This document shows, in pieces, positions 24,320-32,145 of a stretch of DNA of 37,635 nt. The notes under the pieces are model-generated. The model saw nothing but the letters and a program-made list of their open reading frames with translations. It was not told the DNA's origin and did no database searches. Origin of the DNA: Candidatus Yaniella excrementigallinarum (GTDB lineage Bacteria; Actinomycetota; Actinomycetes; Actinomycetales; Micrococcaceae); the NCBI GenBank assembly GCA_019113675.1, contig DXHA01000032.1, forward strand, positions 1-37,635, read 5' to 3'. How positions within the stretch are numbered: the stretch's first letter is position 1; every line of letters starts with the position of its first letter. The translations under genes and the position numbers were made by a program.

Positions 24320-24418
24320 AGATTCCTTTCATCAGAGCTGAGTCATACTCTAGCGCTATCAGCTCAAATCCTGGCACTTATGATGAACCTCCGGCCCAGT
24401 CCGGGCATAATTGGGGCC

Positions 24419-25090
24419 ATGGAACATGTCATGGCCTTTGCGACCCTGAACGCAGTAAAAGATTTACAACGTTTCGTCACCAGGGCTAAAGCATTGGACA
24501 CCACCGGGATACGCCTGCAAGTTGTGGGCGATGTACTGGCCGCATCCGTATCGGTTATGCATCCTGGCGGGCTGGGCGATAAGGTACCAATGGTTATTGG
24601 CATGCGAACCTTCGCATTGGATTTTTCTGTCACCCCACGATTCGAGATGGACTCGGTATTTGAAATGGACGCCATTACCGATCGAACCCACCGCATGATC
24701 GCTCAAGGTTCCACGGAACTTGCGCTGCCACCGGTAGAGATTTCGGTTATGTGGTCGGCGATGAAAGCGCCACGTTCGGGTTGGGCTGCCAAAGCCGTCG
24801 TCGACGACGTCGATATCCGTAAAGTTGCACGTGATGGCATCAGTCGCGTGGGGGAGTCGTTACCCGAAGATGCCGGGGCACCGGTGTTAGCTAAAGTTCG
24901 TGCCGATGTTTGGGCCGAAACCATCGGAGATCCCCGCCAAGTTGAATTTCCAGCTGGTGCAACCCTGGGTGCCCACAGTTTGGGCTTCTTAGCTCCGCGC
25001 GGTGAAACCACCGTTTCGACCTCGGGTAATTGGATCCGGTTATCTAGTGCCGGTGGGCATGTGCTGGCGCGTCCAGCCGTAGCCATCTAG
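24419..25090 (+). CDS. Uncharacterised protein, probably conserved in actinobacteria
   Basis: The 223-residue product has no motif I recognise. It is soluble, with no signal peptide or membrane helix. The middle contains a run of alternating hydrophobic residues (IRLQVVGDVLAASVSVM, FALDFSVTPRFEMDSVFEM) that looks beta-rich; a D-D-V-D-I-R-K-V-A-R-D-G-I segment and a predicted beta-rich C-terminus follow. The coding frame has the codon use of its neighbours, which supports a real gene. Starts at ATG 24419 and ATG 24431 are both possible; GGAAC precedes the second. It diverges from tesB (99 bp apart), and its stop overlaps that of the convergent OsmC-hemoglobin gene in CTAG. Confidence 0.7.
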   Translation: MEHVMAFATLNAVKDLQRFVTRAKALDTTGIRLQVVGDVLAASVSVMHPGGLGDKVPMVIGMRTFALDFSVTPRFEMDSVFEMDAITDRTHRMIAQGSTELALPPVEISVMWSAMKAPRSGWAAKAVVDDVDIRKVARDGISRVGESLPEDAGAPVLAKVRADVWAETIGDPRQVEFPAGATLGAHSLGFLAPRGETTVSTSGNWIRLSSAGGHVLARPAVAI

Positions 25091-26109
25091 GCCTGATTTT
25101 GCATGGCCCGTGCAGCCCGCTGAAAATAATCCCACATGGTGTCATAGTGCAACGGGGCCAAACCTAATGTATCCATGGCATTGCCCATATAGGTTAACCA
25201 GGTTTCTCGGGCCTTGGTATCAATGTGGAATGGCATATGCCGCGCGCGCAACCGCGGATGGCCACGCAGCTGCGAGTAGTCTGTTGGCCCACCCCAGTAC
25301 TGCATCAAAAATAGCCGTAACCGTTCTTCGGCCGGGCCCAGATCCGTTTCCGGATACATGGCTTTGAACTCTGGGTCTGCCTCGACCTGTCGATAAAACT
25401 CGTGGGCGAGTTTGCGAAACGTTGGTTCCCCGCCCACCTGTTCATAAAATGAGGTCTGCTCGGCTGGCGCATTGGTCTGCTGTGCTTCGGTGGCTTGTTG
25501 ACGGCGCTGGTGCTCGGCGGTGTGCTCAGCCTTAATGGCATCCAAGCGAGCCTGGTCGTTACCGGAAACCTGTGAGGGTTTTTTCGACCGCCGAGGCTTC
25601 AACACGGCAATGGGTGCCCCTAGCCGAGACGAGAACTTGGGCAACTCGGGCATTTGATGCTGATCCGGCAGCTCTAAAGTGATTGGAAAGTTCATGCTCC
25701 GGGCAATAAAACATTGCCGATGCGCTTCCTCATGCAGTTCACGAGCACGCGGCATTTGCATGGTGTCGGCCACCCACACTTCTGGGTAAAGCGTGGCAGC
25801 ACTAATTTGGCCACCTTCCGCGCCAGCCTGCAATGTGAGCTCGCCACGAACCGAAACTTTCTCAACTTCGATTTCGGCCTGACCTGCCACATAAAGATAC
25901 GACAAGATGTGGCACTCTACTAGCGCTGCGAGCACCAATTCTTCAGGATTCCACCGGGCAGTATCACCGTGGAAGGCCTTAGCCGCTGAACCCTGCAACT
26001 CGCCTGGACCATCAGATTGAATGACCACATTCCGACTAAACCCGCGTTGTGGGTGCGGATGCTCGTCGGCATTATTCCATTCGGCGCGTAAAGAAAAGTC
26101 GTGTTGCAC
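25087..26109 (-). CDS. OsmC-family peroxiredoxin fused to group II truncated hemoglobin (GlbO type)
   Basis: This 340-residue protein joins two unrelated redox domains. Residues 1-147 form an OsmC domain: HDFSLRAEW, FHGDTARWNPEELVLAAL, catalytic Cys66 (VECHILSYL) and Cys133 (QCFIARSMNFP). Residues 148-217 are a charged, Gln/Ala-rich linker. Residues 219-340 are a group II truncated hemoglobin closely resembling M. tuberculosis GlbO, with Tyr239 (B10), Tyr252 (CD1), YWGGP, GHPRLRARH with proximal His291, and Trp304 (G8). OsmC enzymes reduce organic hydroperoxides; GlbO binds oxygen and can show peroxidase activity. A combined peroxide/oxygen role is inferred. GTG 26109 gives the usual OsmC start; GTG 26154 would add 15 residues. 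The stop shares CTAG with the convergent gene. Confidence 0.88.
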   Translation of the reverse strand: MQHDFSLRAEWNNADEHPHPQRGFSRNVVIQSDGPGELQGSAAKAFHGDTARWNPEELVLAALVECHILSYLYVAGQAEIEVEKVSVRGELTLQAGAEGGQISAATLYPEVWVADTMQMPRARELHEEAHRQCFIARSMNFPITLELPDQHQMPELPKFSSRLGAPIAVLKPRRSKKPSQVSGNDQARLDAIKAEHTAEHQRRQQATEAQQTNAPAEQTSFYEQVGGEPTFRKLAHEFYRQVEADPEFKAMYPETDLGPAEERLRLFLMQYWGGPTDYSQLRGHPRLRARHMPFHIDTKARETWLTYMGNAMDTLGLAPLHYDTMWDYFQRAARAMQNQA

Positions 26110-26182
26110 GGCACCATTGTAATCCAGCAGGCCCGGTGAACCGCTGAATTGCACCGGGCGGCGAACACGTAGACTAGTGGCT

Positions 26183-26629
26183 ATGGATTTGGTTGAACTT
26201 TCCGTTGTAACACCCGACCCGCTAGATCCCGGCCAACTTGAAACCGCCGTGGCAGCTGCCGATGCCGGGGCCACCGTCGTTTTTCAGGGTGTGGTGCGCG
26301 ACCACGATCCGCAAGCTACCGGCACGGTTACTGGCCTGGAATATTCTGCGCATCCGGATGCCACCAGATTTCTACGCGACGTCGTGGCAGAAGCCAATAT
26401 CTCAGTTCACAACCCGCAGGACACCGAACCACTACCGGTCCGGGTGGCCGCCGCCCACCGGATTGGTCCACTCAACGTTGGTGAAACAGCCCTGGTGGTG
26501 GCCGTTTCGGCGGCTCATCGCCAAGAAGCGTTTAGCGTGTGCAGCGCCGTCGTCGAAAATATAAAATCAAGTGTGCCCATTTGGAAGCAACAATTTGGTC
26601 CCGACGGTAGCCACTGGGTGGGGATTTAA
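26183..26629 (+). CDS. moaE: Molybdopterin synthase catalytic subunit MoaE
   Basis: The product (148 residues from ATG 26183; GTG 26177 would add two) has the MoaE blocks VVFQGVVRDHD, LEYSAHPDA, AAHRIGPLNVGETALVVAVS, AHRQEAF and NIKSSVPIWKQQ with the catalytic Lys, and ends near SHWVGI. With MoaD it inserts two sulfurs into precursor Z (cPMP) to make molybdopterin. Its partner gene moaD lies immediately downstream but on the opposite strand, and both stop codons share TTAA. It is divergent from the OsmC-hemoglobin gene, with about 75 bp or less between starts. Confidence 0.95.
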   Translation: MDLVELSVVTPDPLDPGQLETAVAAADAGATVVFQGVVRDHDPQATGTVTGLEYSAHPDATRFLRDVVAEANISVHNPQDTEPLPVRVAAAHRIGPLNVGETALVVAVSAAHRQEAFSVCSAVVENIKSSVPIWKQQFGPDGSHWVGI

Positions 26630-26856
26630 CCGCCGGCAAATGGTGGCAGCACATCGACGGTTGCCCCGTCTGATATCGGGGTGTCGGGTTGTGCTGTGGC
26701 ACCGTTAACCAAAAAAGAGCACCGCGAAATGACCTGCGTGGTGGTTTTCGAATCGGATAGCTGGCTGACCACGTCTTGGATAGTATCGGCAGCTAGTTCT
26801 AATTGTTTGGCGCCGACGACGTCAGCGGCCGCGGCGAATAGACGAACGGTAATCAT
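26626..26856 (-). CDS. moaD: MoaD/ThiS-family small sulfur-carrier protein
   Basis: The 76-residue beta-grasp protein begins MITVRLFAAAADVVGAK and ends in PPFAGG. The terminal Gly-Gly is the thiocarboxylate site characteristic of MoaD. It is activated by adenylylation by the MoeB-type enzyme encoded two genes upstream, then donates sulfur with MoaE. The ATG overlaps the moeA stop as ATGA (26853-26856), so moeA and moaD are translationally coupled. MoaD rather than ThiS is preferred because all neighbours belong to molybdenum-cofactor synthesis. Confidence 0.92.
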   Translation of the reverse strand: MITVRLFAAAADVVGAKQLELAADTIQDVVSQLSDSKTTTQVISRCSFLVNGATAQPDTPISDGATVDVLPPFAGG

Positions 26857-28052
26857 AGGGAAATATAATCGACAATCTGTTGGGCTTCGATGCTCTGGAC
26901 TTGTGCGGGCACATGGATCAGACCGGTGGCTTGGGCCATTTTCACGGCCAAATGTGAATTGGACGGTAACGCGGTGACGCTATCGCCGTCGCGGGTTGCC
27001 AAAATATAGTAATTGACCTCTTTGGGCGTGGATAAAGACTCAGTAACATGCACCCGATGCTTGTGCGGATGTGGTGCCTGACGTTGCATTTTGGCCAACC
27101 CCGGGGCCACAAACACGTGTAATGACACCAGCACAGCCACCGGATTACCCGGCAGCGACCACACCGGTGTCCCGGCGGGCGAAAGCCCAAATCCCTGGGG
27201 TTTACCGGGCCGAATATCAACTTCATGAAAGGTGATGGCGCTTGCTGGGTCTTTGTGTTGCCAGGCGGTAAGTACATAATTGGAAATATCATGGGCGCCC
27301 ACCGAGGCCCCGCCGGTCAAAATCATCGCATCGACGGTGTGTTCCAACTGGGCAATCGTATGTTCCAAACTGGCCGCCGAATCACGGATGCGCAACTGAT
27401 GGGTTGGCTCAGCACCCAATTGGCGCAACGTGGCGGCAATTAGTGGCGCATTAGAATCCGGGATTTGCCCGTACTCCGGCGGGGTACCCGGAGCAATAAG
27501 CTCATCTCCGGTAGAAATAATCGCCACCCGAGGACGACGTGCAGTAAACACCGTGTCGACACCGGTGGCTGCGATGGCCCCAATATGTTGTGGGGTTAAG
27601 ACAGTTCCCGCCACGGCCACGATTGCACCGGCAAGGGTATCCTCGGCGCGACGTCGAATATTTTTATCGGGCACGGGCACCGCGTCGAAGGTAATCTGGC
27701 TGGGCAGCTGTTGGGTGGGTTCGTGAAATTGTTCTAACGGTACGATCGTATCGGCGCCGGCTGGCACCGGTGCACCGGTCATAATTGCTGCGGCCTCACC
27801 GGGAACGATGTGCTCCGGAGTGGTATGCCCGGCCGGTAGCACCTTGGTAACCGGCAGCGTGCCGGGTTTAAATCCCTCCAAGGCCACCGCATATCCGTCC
27901 ATGGCCGCAGCATCCCAGGGCGGTAAATCCATTCTGGCCGTCACATTGGCGGCCAAGGTATGCCCCAGTGCCTCATTCAACGCTACTTCTTCCACCGGTA
28001 GGGGCGCGGTTAAGTCCAGGATCCTGGCCAGGTGGTCTTGTTGGGTGATCAT
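26853..28052 (-). CDS. moeA: Molybdopterin molybdenumtransferase MoeA
   Basis: The 399-residue protein shows MoeA blocks in order: DLPPWDAAAMDGYAV, IMTGAPVPAGADTIV, ISTGDELIAPG, GQIPDSNAPLI, TGGASVGAHDI and WSLPGNPVAVLVSLHVFV. It inserts molybdate into adenylylated molybdopterin. The length is typical of a single-domain MoeA without a fused MogA. The ATG at 28052 overlaps the stop of the upstream moeB-type gene (TAATG), and its own stop overlaps moaD, so all three genes form one tightly coupled operon read right to left. Confidence 0.96.
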   Translation of the reverse strand: MITQQDHLARILDLTAPLPVEEVALNEALGHTLAANVTARMDLPPWDAAAMDGYAVALEGFKPGTLPVTKVLPAGHTTPEHIVPGEAAAIMTGAPVPAGADTIVPLEQFHEPTQQLPSQITFDAVPVPDKNIRRRAEDTLAGAIVAVAGTVLTPQHIGAIAATGVDTVFTARRPRVAIISTGDELIAPGTPPEYGQIPDSNAPLIAATLRQLGAEPTHQLRIRDSAASLEHTIAQLEHTVDAMILTGGASVGAHDISNYVLTAWQHKDPASAITFHEVDIRPGKPQGFGLSPAGTPVWSLPGNPVAVLVSLHVFVAPGLAKMQRQAPHPHKHRVHVTESLSTPKEVNYYILATRDGDSVTALPSNSHLAVKMAQATGLIHVPAQVQSIEAQQIVDYISL

Positions 28053-29113
28053 TACACATTCGCCTCACTTTGCAGGGCTTGCATCCCACCATCAAGATAC
28101 CCCACCACATTGTGCCCGGCCGCAGCCAGCTGTTGTGCAGCGCGAATGGAACGCGGACCGGTACGACACAATGTCACAATGGGCCGGCCCTTTTCTAACA
28201 GAGCCAACTGCGTTTGATCGTTCAGTTGATCAAACGGAATATCCACGGTGTCTAATTCCACTGGTTCTTCGGCAATCTCTTCGGCACGACGAACATCCAA
28301 CACCACTGGCGGATCATCCTGGACCAAAATTTCGGCGGTAACTGCTGGAATATTGGCCCATTGTGACTGTGCAGGCTGATGCAACGCAATTTCGGTAATC
28401 TGCATATCCAACGCATCAACCACCAACATCCGACCCACCAGGTTCTTGCCGGCACCCACAATCAGCTTGATGGCCTCAGTGGCTAACATTGTCCCGACCA
28501 TGCCGGATACCGAGCCCAAAATGCCCATCTCCGCACACCCAGGAGTGGCACGTACCTCGGCTGAATCTGGGAAAATATCGGTCAGCCGTACCGCTGGCCC
28601 ATACCGGCCGGCGGCATCAAACACGGTCACCTGGGCAGACCACTGCATTAACGCCCCAAAAACCACCGGCACACCAAGTTTAGCTGCCCCCTCATCCACC
28701 ACAAACCGGGTGTCAAACGAGTCTGATCCATCAATAATTATATCGGGGCGCAACGGATCGACGACGTCGGCAAAATCAGTGCCCAATCGCATCTGGTGTC
28801 CCACCACTTGCACCTCAGGGGCAATGCGCTCACCGGCGGCCTTGGCCGAAGCAACTTTCGGCTGGCCCAGCGTGTCCACAGAATGTAAAACCTGCCGGTT
28901 CAGATTTGAAACCTCGACGACATCGTCATCAAACACATCGATGCGGCCCACTCCGGCAGCGGCGAGGTACGGAATTGCTGTCGACCCCAGCCCACCGGCA
29001 CCAACCACAACAACGCGTGCACCGGCAAGCCGGTCAGCACCGCCGTCACCTATCTCAGCTAATCGACGATGCCGTGCGGTGCGTGCGCGAATAAAATCTG
29101 GGCTTACCTGCAT
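28052..29113 (-). CDS. moeB: MoeB/MoeZ-type adenylyltransferase with C-terminal rhodanese domain
   Basis: The 353-residue protein has an E1-like ThiF domain (about 1-240) and a rhodanese domain (about 255-350). The ATP site VVVGAGGLGS, DDDVVEVSNLNRQ and DGSDSFDTRF are clear, as are PGCAEMGILG and the rhodanese loop LCRTGPRS with its active-site Cys. MoeZ-type proteins activate MoaD and related carriers by adenylylation and supply sulfur through the rhodanese Cys. Only two cysteines occur in the entire protein: the CxxC pairs that bind zinc in E. coli MoeB are missing (the first region reads GPAVRLTDIFP). It is the first gene of the moeB-moeA-moaD operon and is divergent from fdhD. Confidence 0.92.
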   Translation of the reverse strand: MQVSPDFIRARTARHRRLAEIGDGGADRLAGARVVVVGAGGLGSTAIPYLAAAGVGRIDVFDDDVVEVSNLNRQVLHSVDTLGQPKVASAKAAGERIAPEVQVVGHQMRLGTDFADVVDPLRPDIIIDGSDSFDTRFVVDEGAAKLGVPVVFGALMQWSAQVTVFDAAGRYGPAVRLTDIFPDSAEVRATPGCAEMGILGSVSGMVGTMLATEAIKLIVGAGKNLVGRMLVVDALDMQITEIALHQPAQSQWANIPAVTAEILVQDDPPVVLDVRRAEEIAEEPVELDTVDIPFDQLNDQTQLALLEKGRPIVTLCRTGPRSIRAAQQLAAAGHNVVGYLDGGMQALQSEANV

Positions 29114-29171
29114 GCCACTAGCCTAACCAATCACCCTGCCATTAAGGCAGTACCCCGATTAGACTAAAGTT

Positions 29172-30161
29172 ATGCGATCTTCCCAAGCTCGAGTCCGTGT
29201 AGCCCGCGTCCATGCCGACACCGGGCGCAGCCACCGTGCCGATACACTCGCCGTTGAAGAACCGCTGGAGATCCGAGTTAATGGCACGCGTTTAGCCGTC
29301 ACCATGCGTACTCCCGTCCACGATTTTTCGTTGGCGGTAGGTTTCGCATTATCGGAAGGCATCATTCATGCCGCCGACGACGTCGTCAGCGTCCGATACT
29401 GCCAAAAAGATCAGGGCCCTAAGGGCTTAAACTCACGCTTGCCGCTGGGAGCGTTTTCCGGTGCGGAGACAACCGTTGACAACACCTCGGACAACGTTGT
29501 GGATATTACTTTGGCCCCGCATGTTCCACCACCGGAGGCCATTGTGCAGCGACAGCTGGTCGTAAACTCCTCGTGCGGGCTGTGTGGACGCCAGTCCTTG
29601 GACGAAGTTCACCAGAATGGTTGTTATCCCATCGAGGAAACGTCGACGTTCACGCTCGATGAGCCCACGGTTATGGGACTTCCCGACTTACTACGCGAAG
29701 AACAAAAAGTTTTCGCCAAAACCGGGGGACTTCATGGGGCCGGCCTCTACGATATTGACACCGGCAAACTGCTGGCGGTTCGGGAAGATGTGGGCCGCCA
29801 TAATGCGGTCGACAAAGTGCTCGGGTGGGCTTTACTAGAGGGGTTACTGCCATTAAGCCGTACCGTACTAGTCACTTCATCGCGCGCCAGTTTTGAATTG
29901 GTACAAAAGGCCGCAATGGCAGGCGTTCCGATGTTAGTAGCGGTATCGGCGCCCTCGTCCTTGGCTGTGGAGCTCGCCAAGGAATCTAACATGACCTTAG
30001 TAGGATTTACCCGTGGCCACCGTTGCGTTATTTATGCAGGTGAAGAGCGTATCGTAGCACCGAAAGCTGCGGTAGTCACAGAAGCTGACACAAAACCTGA
30101 CACAGAATCTGACACAGACACGCAAATATCTTCGGCCGTCGACGTCGATACCGCCTCGTAA
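29172..30161 (+). CDS. fdhD: Formate dehydrogenase accessory sulfurtransferase FdhD
   Basis: The 329-residue protein has the FdhD hallmarks: EEPLEIRVNG, LAVGFALSEGII, SSCGLCGRQS (persulfide-carrying CxxC near residue 135), GGLHGAGL and REDVGRHNAVDKVLG. FdhD passes sulfur from a cysteine desulfurase to the molybdenum cofactor bound in formate dehydrogenase. No formate dehydrogenase gene is in the window. The C-terminus has a tail of about 25 residues rich in Asp and Thr, encoded by 12-bp tandem repeats, that is not part of the family core. ATG 29172 has only a weak upstream AAAG. It diverges from moeB with 58 bp between. Confidence 0.95.
   Translation: MRSSQARVRVARVHADTGRSHRADTLAVEEPLEIRVNGTRLAVTMRTPVHDFSLAVGFALSEGIIHAADDVVSVRYCQKDQGPKGLNSRLPLGAFSGAETTVDNTSDNVVDITLAPHVPPPEAIVQRQLVVNSSCGLCGRQSLDEVHQNGCYPIEETSTFTLDEPTVMGLPDLLREEQKVFAKTGGLHGAGLYDIDTGKLLAVREDVGRHNAVDKVLGWALLEGLLPLSRTVLVTSSRASFELVQKAAMAGVPMLVAVSAPSSLAVELAKESNMTLVGFTRGHRCVIYAGEERIVAPKAAVVTEADTKPDTESDTDTQISSAVDVDTAS
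30085..30120 (+). repeat. Three tandem 12-bp repeats in the fdhD 3' end
   Basis: CTGACACAAAAC, CTGACACAGAAT and CTGACACAGACA follow one another in frame and encode the Asp-Thr-rich tail of FdhD. The 12-bp unit can expand or contract without a frameshift. Confidence 0.75.
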
Positions 30162-30199
30162 AATACCCATACGGCGCTCATAGCTTCCCTTAAAGGGCA

Positions 30200-30231
30200 G
30201 GCTGAGTTGCCTTATGGCTGAGTTGCGTTAT
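30200..30231. repeat. Tandem 16-bp repeat between fdhD and the HNH gene
   Basis: GGCTGAGTTGCCTTAT (30200-30215) and GGCTGAGTTGCGTTAT (30216-30231) differ at one base. They lie in the 92-bp convergent gap; the preceding bases include CCCTT-A-AAGGG (30187-30197). No classic terminator hairpin is seen. Function unknown. Confidence 0.7.
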
Positions 30232-30253
30232 GACCGCGTTAATATCACCGAGT

Positions 30254-31939
30254 TTAGTTCTGCCAGAAGTAATTTTTCCGCGTTTCTTGGGCAGGGTCGA
30301 TCATCGGGTGAAGTTTGAATCGGATTTCCCCGTTGACACGTTCGATCTGCAACATTTTTGCATGTAACGCTTGGTGATGATGTGCACAAATCATGACGCC
30401 GTTCTCAGTGCTGGTCTTGCCGTTTTGTGACCAGTATTTGATATGGTGCAGTTCACACCATGCCGCCGGCCAGTGACATCCGGGCACAGCACACCCTCGG
30501 TCCCGGGCTAAGATAGCTCGCCGCAGGGATTCGCTAAATTGTCGTTGTTTTCGTCCAATTGACAGTACTTGTCGATTCCCGGTCAGTGTTACCGGTGACA
30601 CGCTGACATCACAGAGTAATCGCAACAGTACGTTTGGTGGAATATACGGTGTATAAATGCCCTGTGAAATTCTGGACTGTAGCCGGTTGAGGTTTTCATC
30701 CTGCAAAATCTCATCGGGATTGTCAGTTTTGGGCGCTGGTAACTTCACTGTAGCGTCATTAAGAAGAACCGACGATGTAGGTTGTGAGGTATTTGGCTCA
30801 AGCAATGTGTCAGCATCAGCCTCAGCGCTTTTACCTTCAGCCAGTAATGCCAATAGCTTTTCGCGTTTTTCTGCCTGAATTTCGGGCAGCACGTCTGCCA
30901 TTTCGGTACGCAGCCCCTGAATAAGTGTTGGATAATCACCAATAATTACCATTTGGGTGTGGGCACCATTGGCCCCGCGAAGCTCAGAATGCTCCAGGTT
31001 AGCCAGCGCAAACTTTAACGCATCCCGAAAGGCATGCATGGAGCGTTGACCGCGGGTGCGCGAATCGAAGGTGTCGTCGTCTTTGGCCCGCGGATTATTG
31101 GCCATGGCCTCGATGGTACTGAACGTTTCGTTGCCTTCAGCATCCGTTATGATCGACCATTTGAAAGCATTCGGGTTGCCCCGTACCGGACCCTCGCACC
31201 AAACATTATGCATCGCATCGGTCTGACGTTTTGTGAACTGTTTGTCTACCGGGTCCAGTGCGGCCAGCAGGTCTTTCTTGCGCCGACCCACATAGCGACT
31301 GAATTCTTCGGGTGTGGTGTGCTGGATTTTTTCGACGAGATCTTTTTCAATGACTGACCGCAACTGGTCTCTGTAGCCTTGGTCCTTACCGGCGACTTCG
31401 GCGGCTTGATCAATGTCATCAATCATGTTGACAGCCGAAGCAAGTTTCGTCGGATGCACTCGACCTTGACTTTGCAGAGCACCAAGCAGTGGTAACAGGG
31501 TTTGGCCAACTGAAATATTCTCGTCACGGTTTGGATCAGAATCCCGCGCGGGTGTCATTGCCGCTGCAATCTTTGTTCTGCCCGAAGCTTCGTAGGCCCG
31601 GATCCCGTGAGTTTTGGCGATCAGATCGTTACCATCCCGAAATGGGGTTTTGCCTTTCGGCAAGCCGATCGTGGTCCGTAGGTCGGCGGAGTTATATGCA
31701 TCTTGTAATAATCCGGCGTACCGATGTTGTAGTGCCGTAGCTGTCCGCCAGGTTTCTTCCAATTGCAACGAACGTTGTAACACCCCGTCGGTGGGTCTAT
31801 CCGGTTCACGACTATCTAACAGTCGATAAATATTCCTGACGACGTCGAACAGCTCATCGGAAGTCAAACTATCCCAATCTACGCGCCCGTCAACGCACGG
31901 TAAATCTAAGTCATCGAGCAAATCGGTTGCAGTAGTCAT
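30254..31939 (-). CDS. DUF222 / HNH endonuclease protein (13E12-like family)
   Basis: The 561-residue protein has a long helical DUF222 region and a C-terminal HNH domain: DRGCAVPGCHWPAAWCELHH, then IKYW, ENGVMICAHHHQALH. The Cys-x4-Cys-type zinc ligands and the HH of the HNH motif are all present, so nuclease function looks intact. This family is very abundant and often multicopy in actinobacteria, where members resemble the 13E12 repeat proteins of M. tuberculosis; their biological role is unclear. ATG 31939 lies ten bases after AAAGGAGG; an in-frame GTG at 31960 would place that ribosome-binding site inside the gene. It is convergent with fdhD and divergent from the DUF6318 lipoprotein gene. 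Confidence 0.92.
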   Translation of the reverse strand: MTTATDLLDDLDLPCVDGRVDWDSLTSDELFDVVRNIYRLLDSREPDRPTDGVLQRSLQLEETWRTATALQHRYAGLLQDAYNSADLRTTIGLPKGKTPFRDGNDLIAKTHGIRAYEASGRTKIAAAMTPARDSDPNRDENISVGQTLLPLLGALQSQGRVHPTKLASAVNMIDDIDQAAEVAGKDQGYRDQLRSVIEKDLVEKIQHTTPEEFSRYVGRRKKDLLAALDPVDKQFTKRQTDAMHNVWCEGPVRGNPNAFKWSIITDAEGNETFSTIEAMANNPRAKDDDTFDSRTRGQRSMHAFRDALKFALANLEHSELRGANGAHTQMVIIGDYPTLIQGLRTEMADVLPEIQAEKREKLLALLAEGKSAEADADTLLEPNTSQPTSSVLLNDATVKLPAPKTDNPDEILQDENLNRLQSRISQGIYTPYIPPNVLLRLLCDVSVSPVTLTGNRQVLSIGRKQRQFSESLRRAILARDRGCAVPGCHWPAAWCELHHIKYWSQNGKTSTENGVMICAHHHQALHAKMLQIERVNGEIRFKLHPMIDPAQETRKNYFWQN

Positions 31940-32012
31940 CGGGACGTCGCCTCCTTTCACCTGGGTCCATCATGCTAAATATTTCTCGCCCTGTTCCTCG
32001 TGGCGTCGTCGA

Positions 32013-32021
32013 TGTGGATAA
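32013..32021 (-). promoter_or_regulatory. Single perfect DnaA-box match
   Basis: TGTGGATAA is the reverse complement of TTATCCACA. It lies in the 206-bp divergent region between the HNH and lipoprotein genes. One isolated site has little predictive value. The rest of 31940-32145 shows no supported gene. Confidence 0.25.
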
Positions 32022-32145
32022 CTGCGACGTTCTCGACACATTGTGGAACTTTTCCCCACCCTGCAGATGAGACCTGGATTACACCGCTCCGACAGGCTAC
32101 TTTGTTGTGACAGCTCTAATTCTTCACTCAATTGAAAGCGCCTTG

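Noticed and set aside
24797..24812. GTCGTCGACGAC palindrome as a regulatory site
   Set aside because: It is inside a coding region where Val-Val-Asp-Asp-Val codons produce it; similar GACGTC runs recur in other Asp/Val-rich frames.
32013..32021. Replication origin suggested by a perfect DnaA box
   Set aside because: Only one box, no cluster, no AT-rich unwinding element and no dnaA/dnaN/gidA neighbours.
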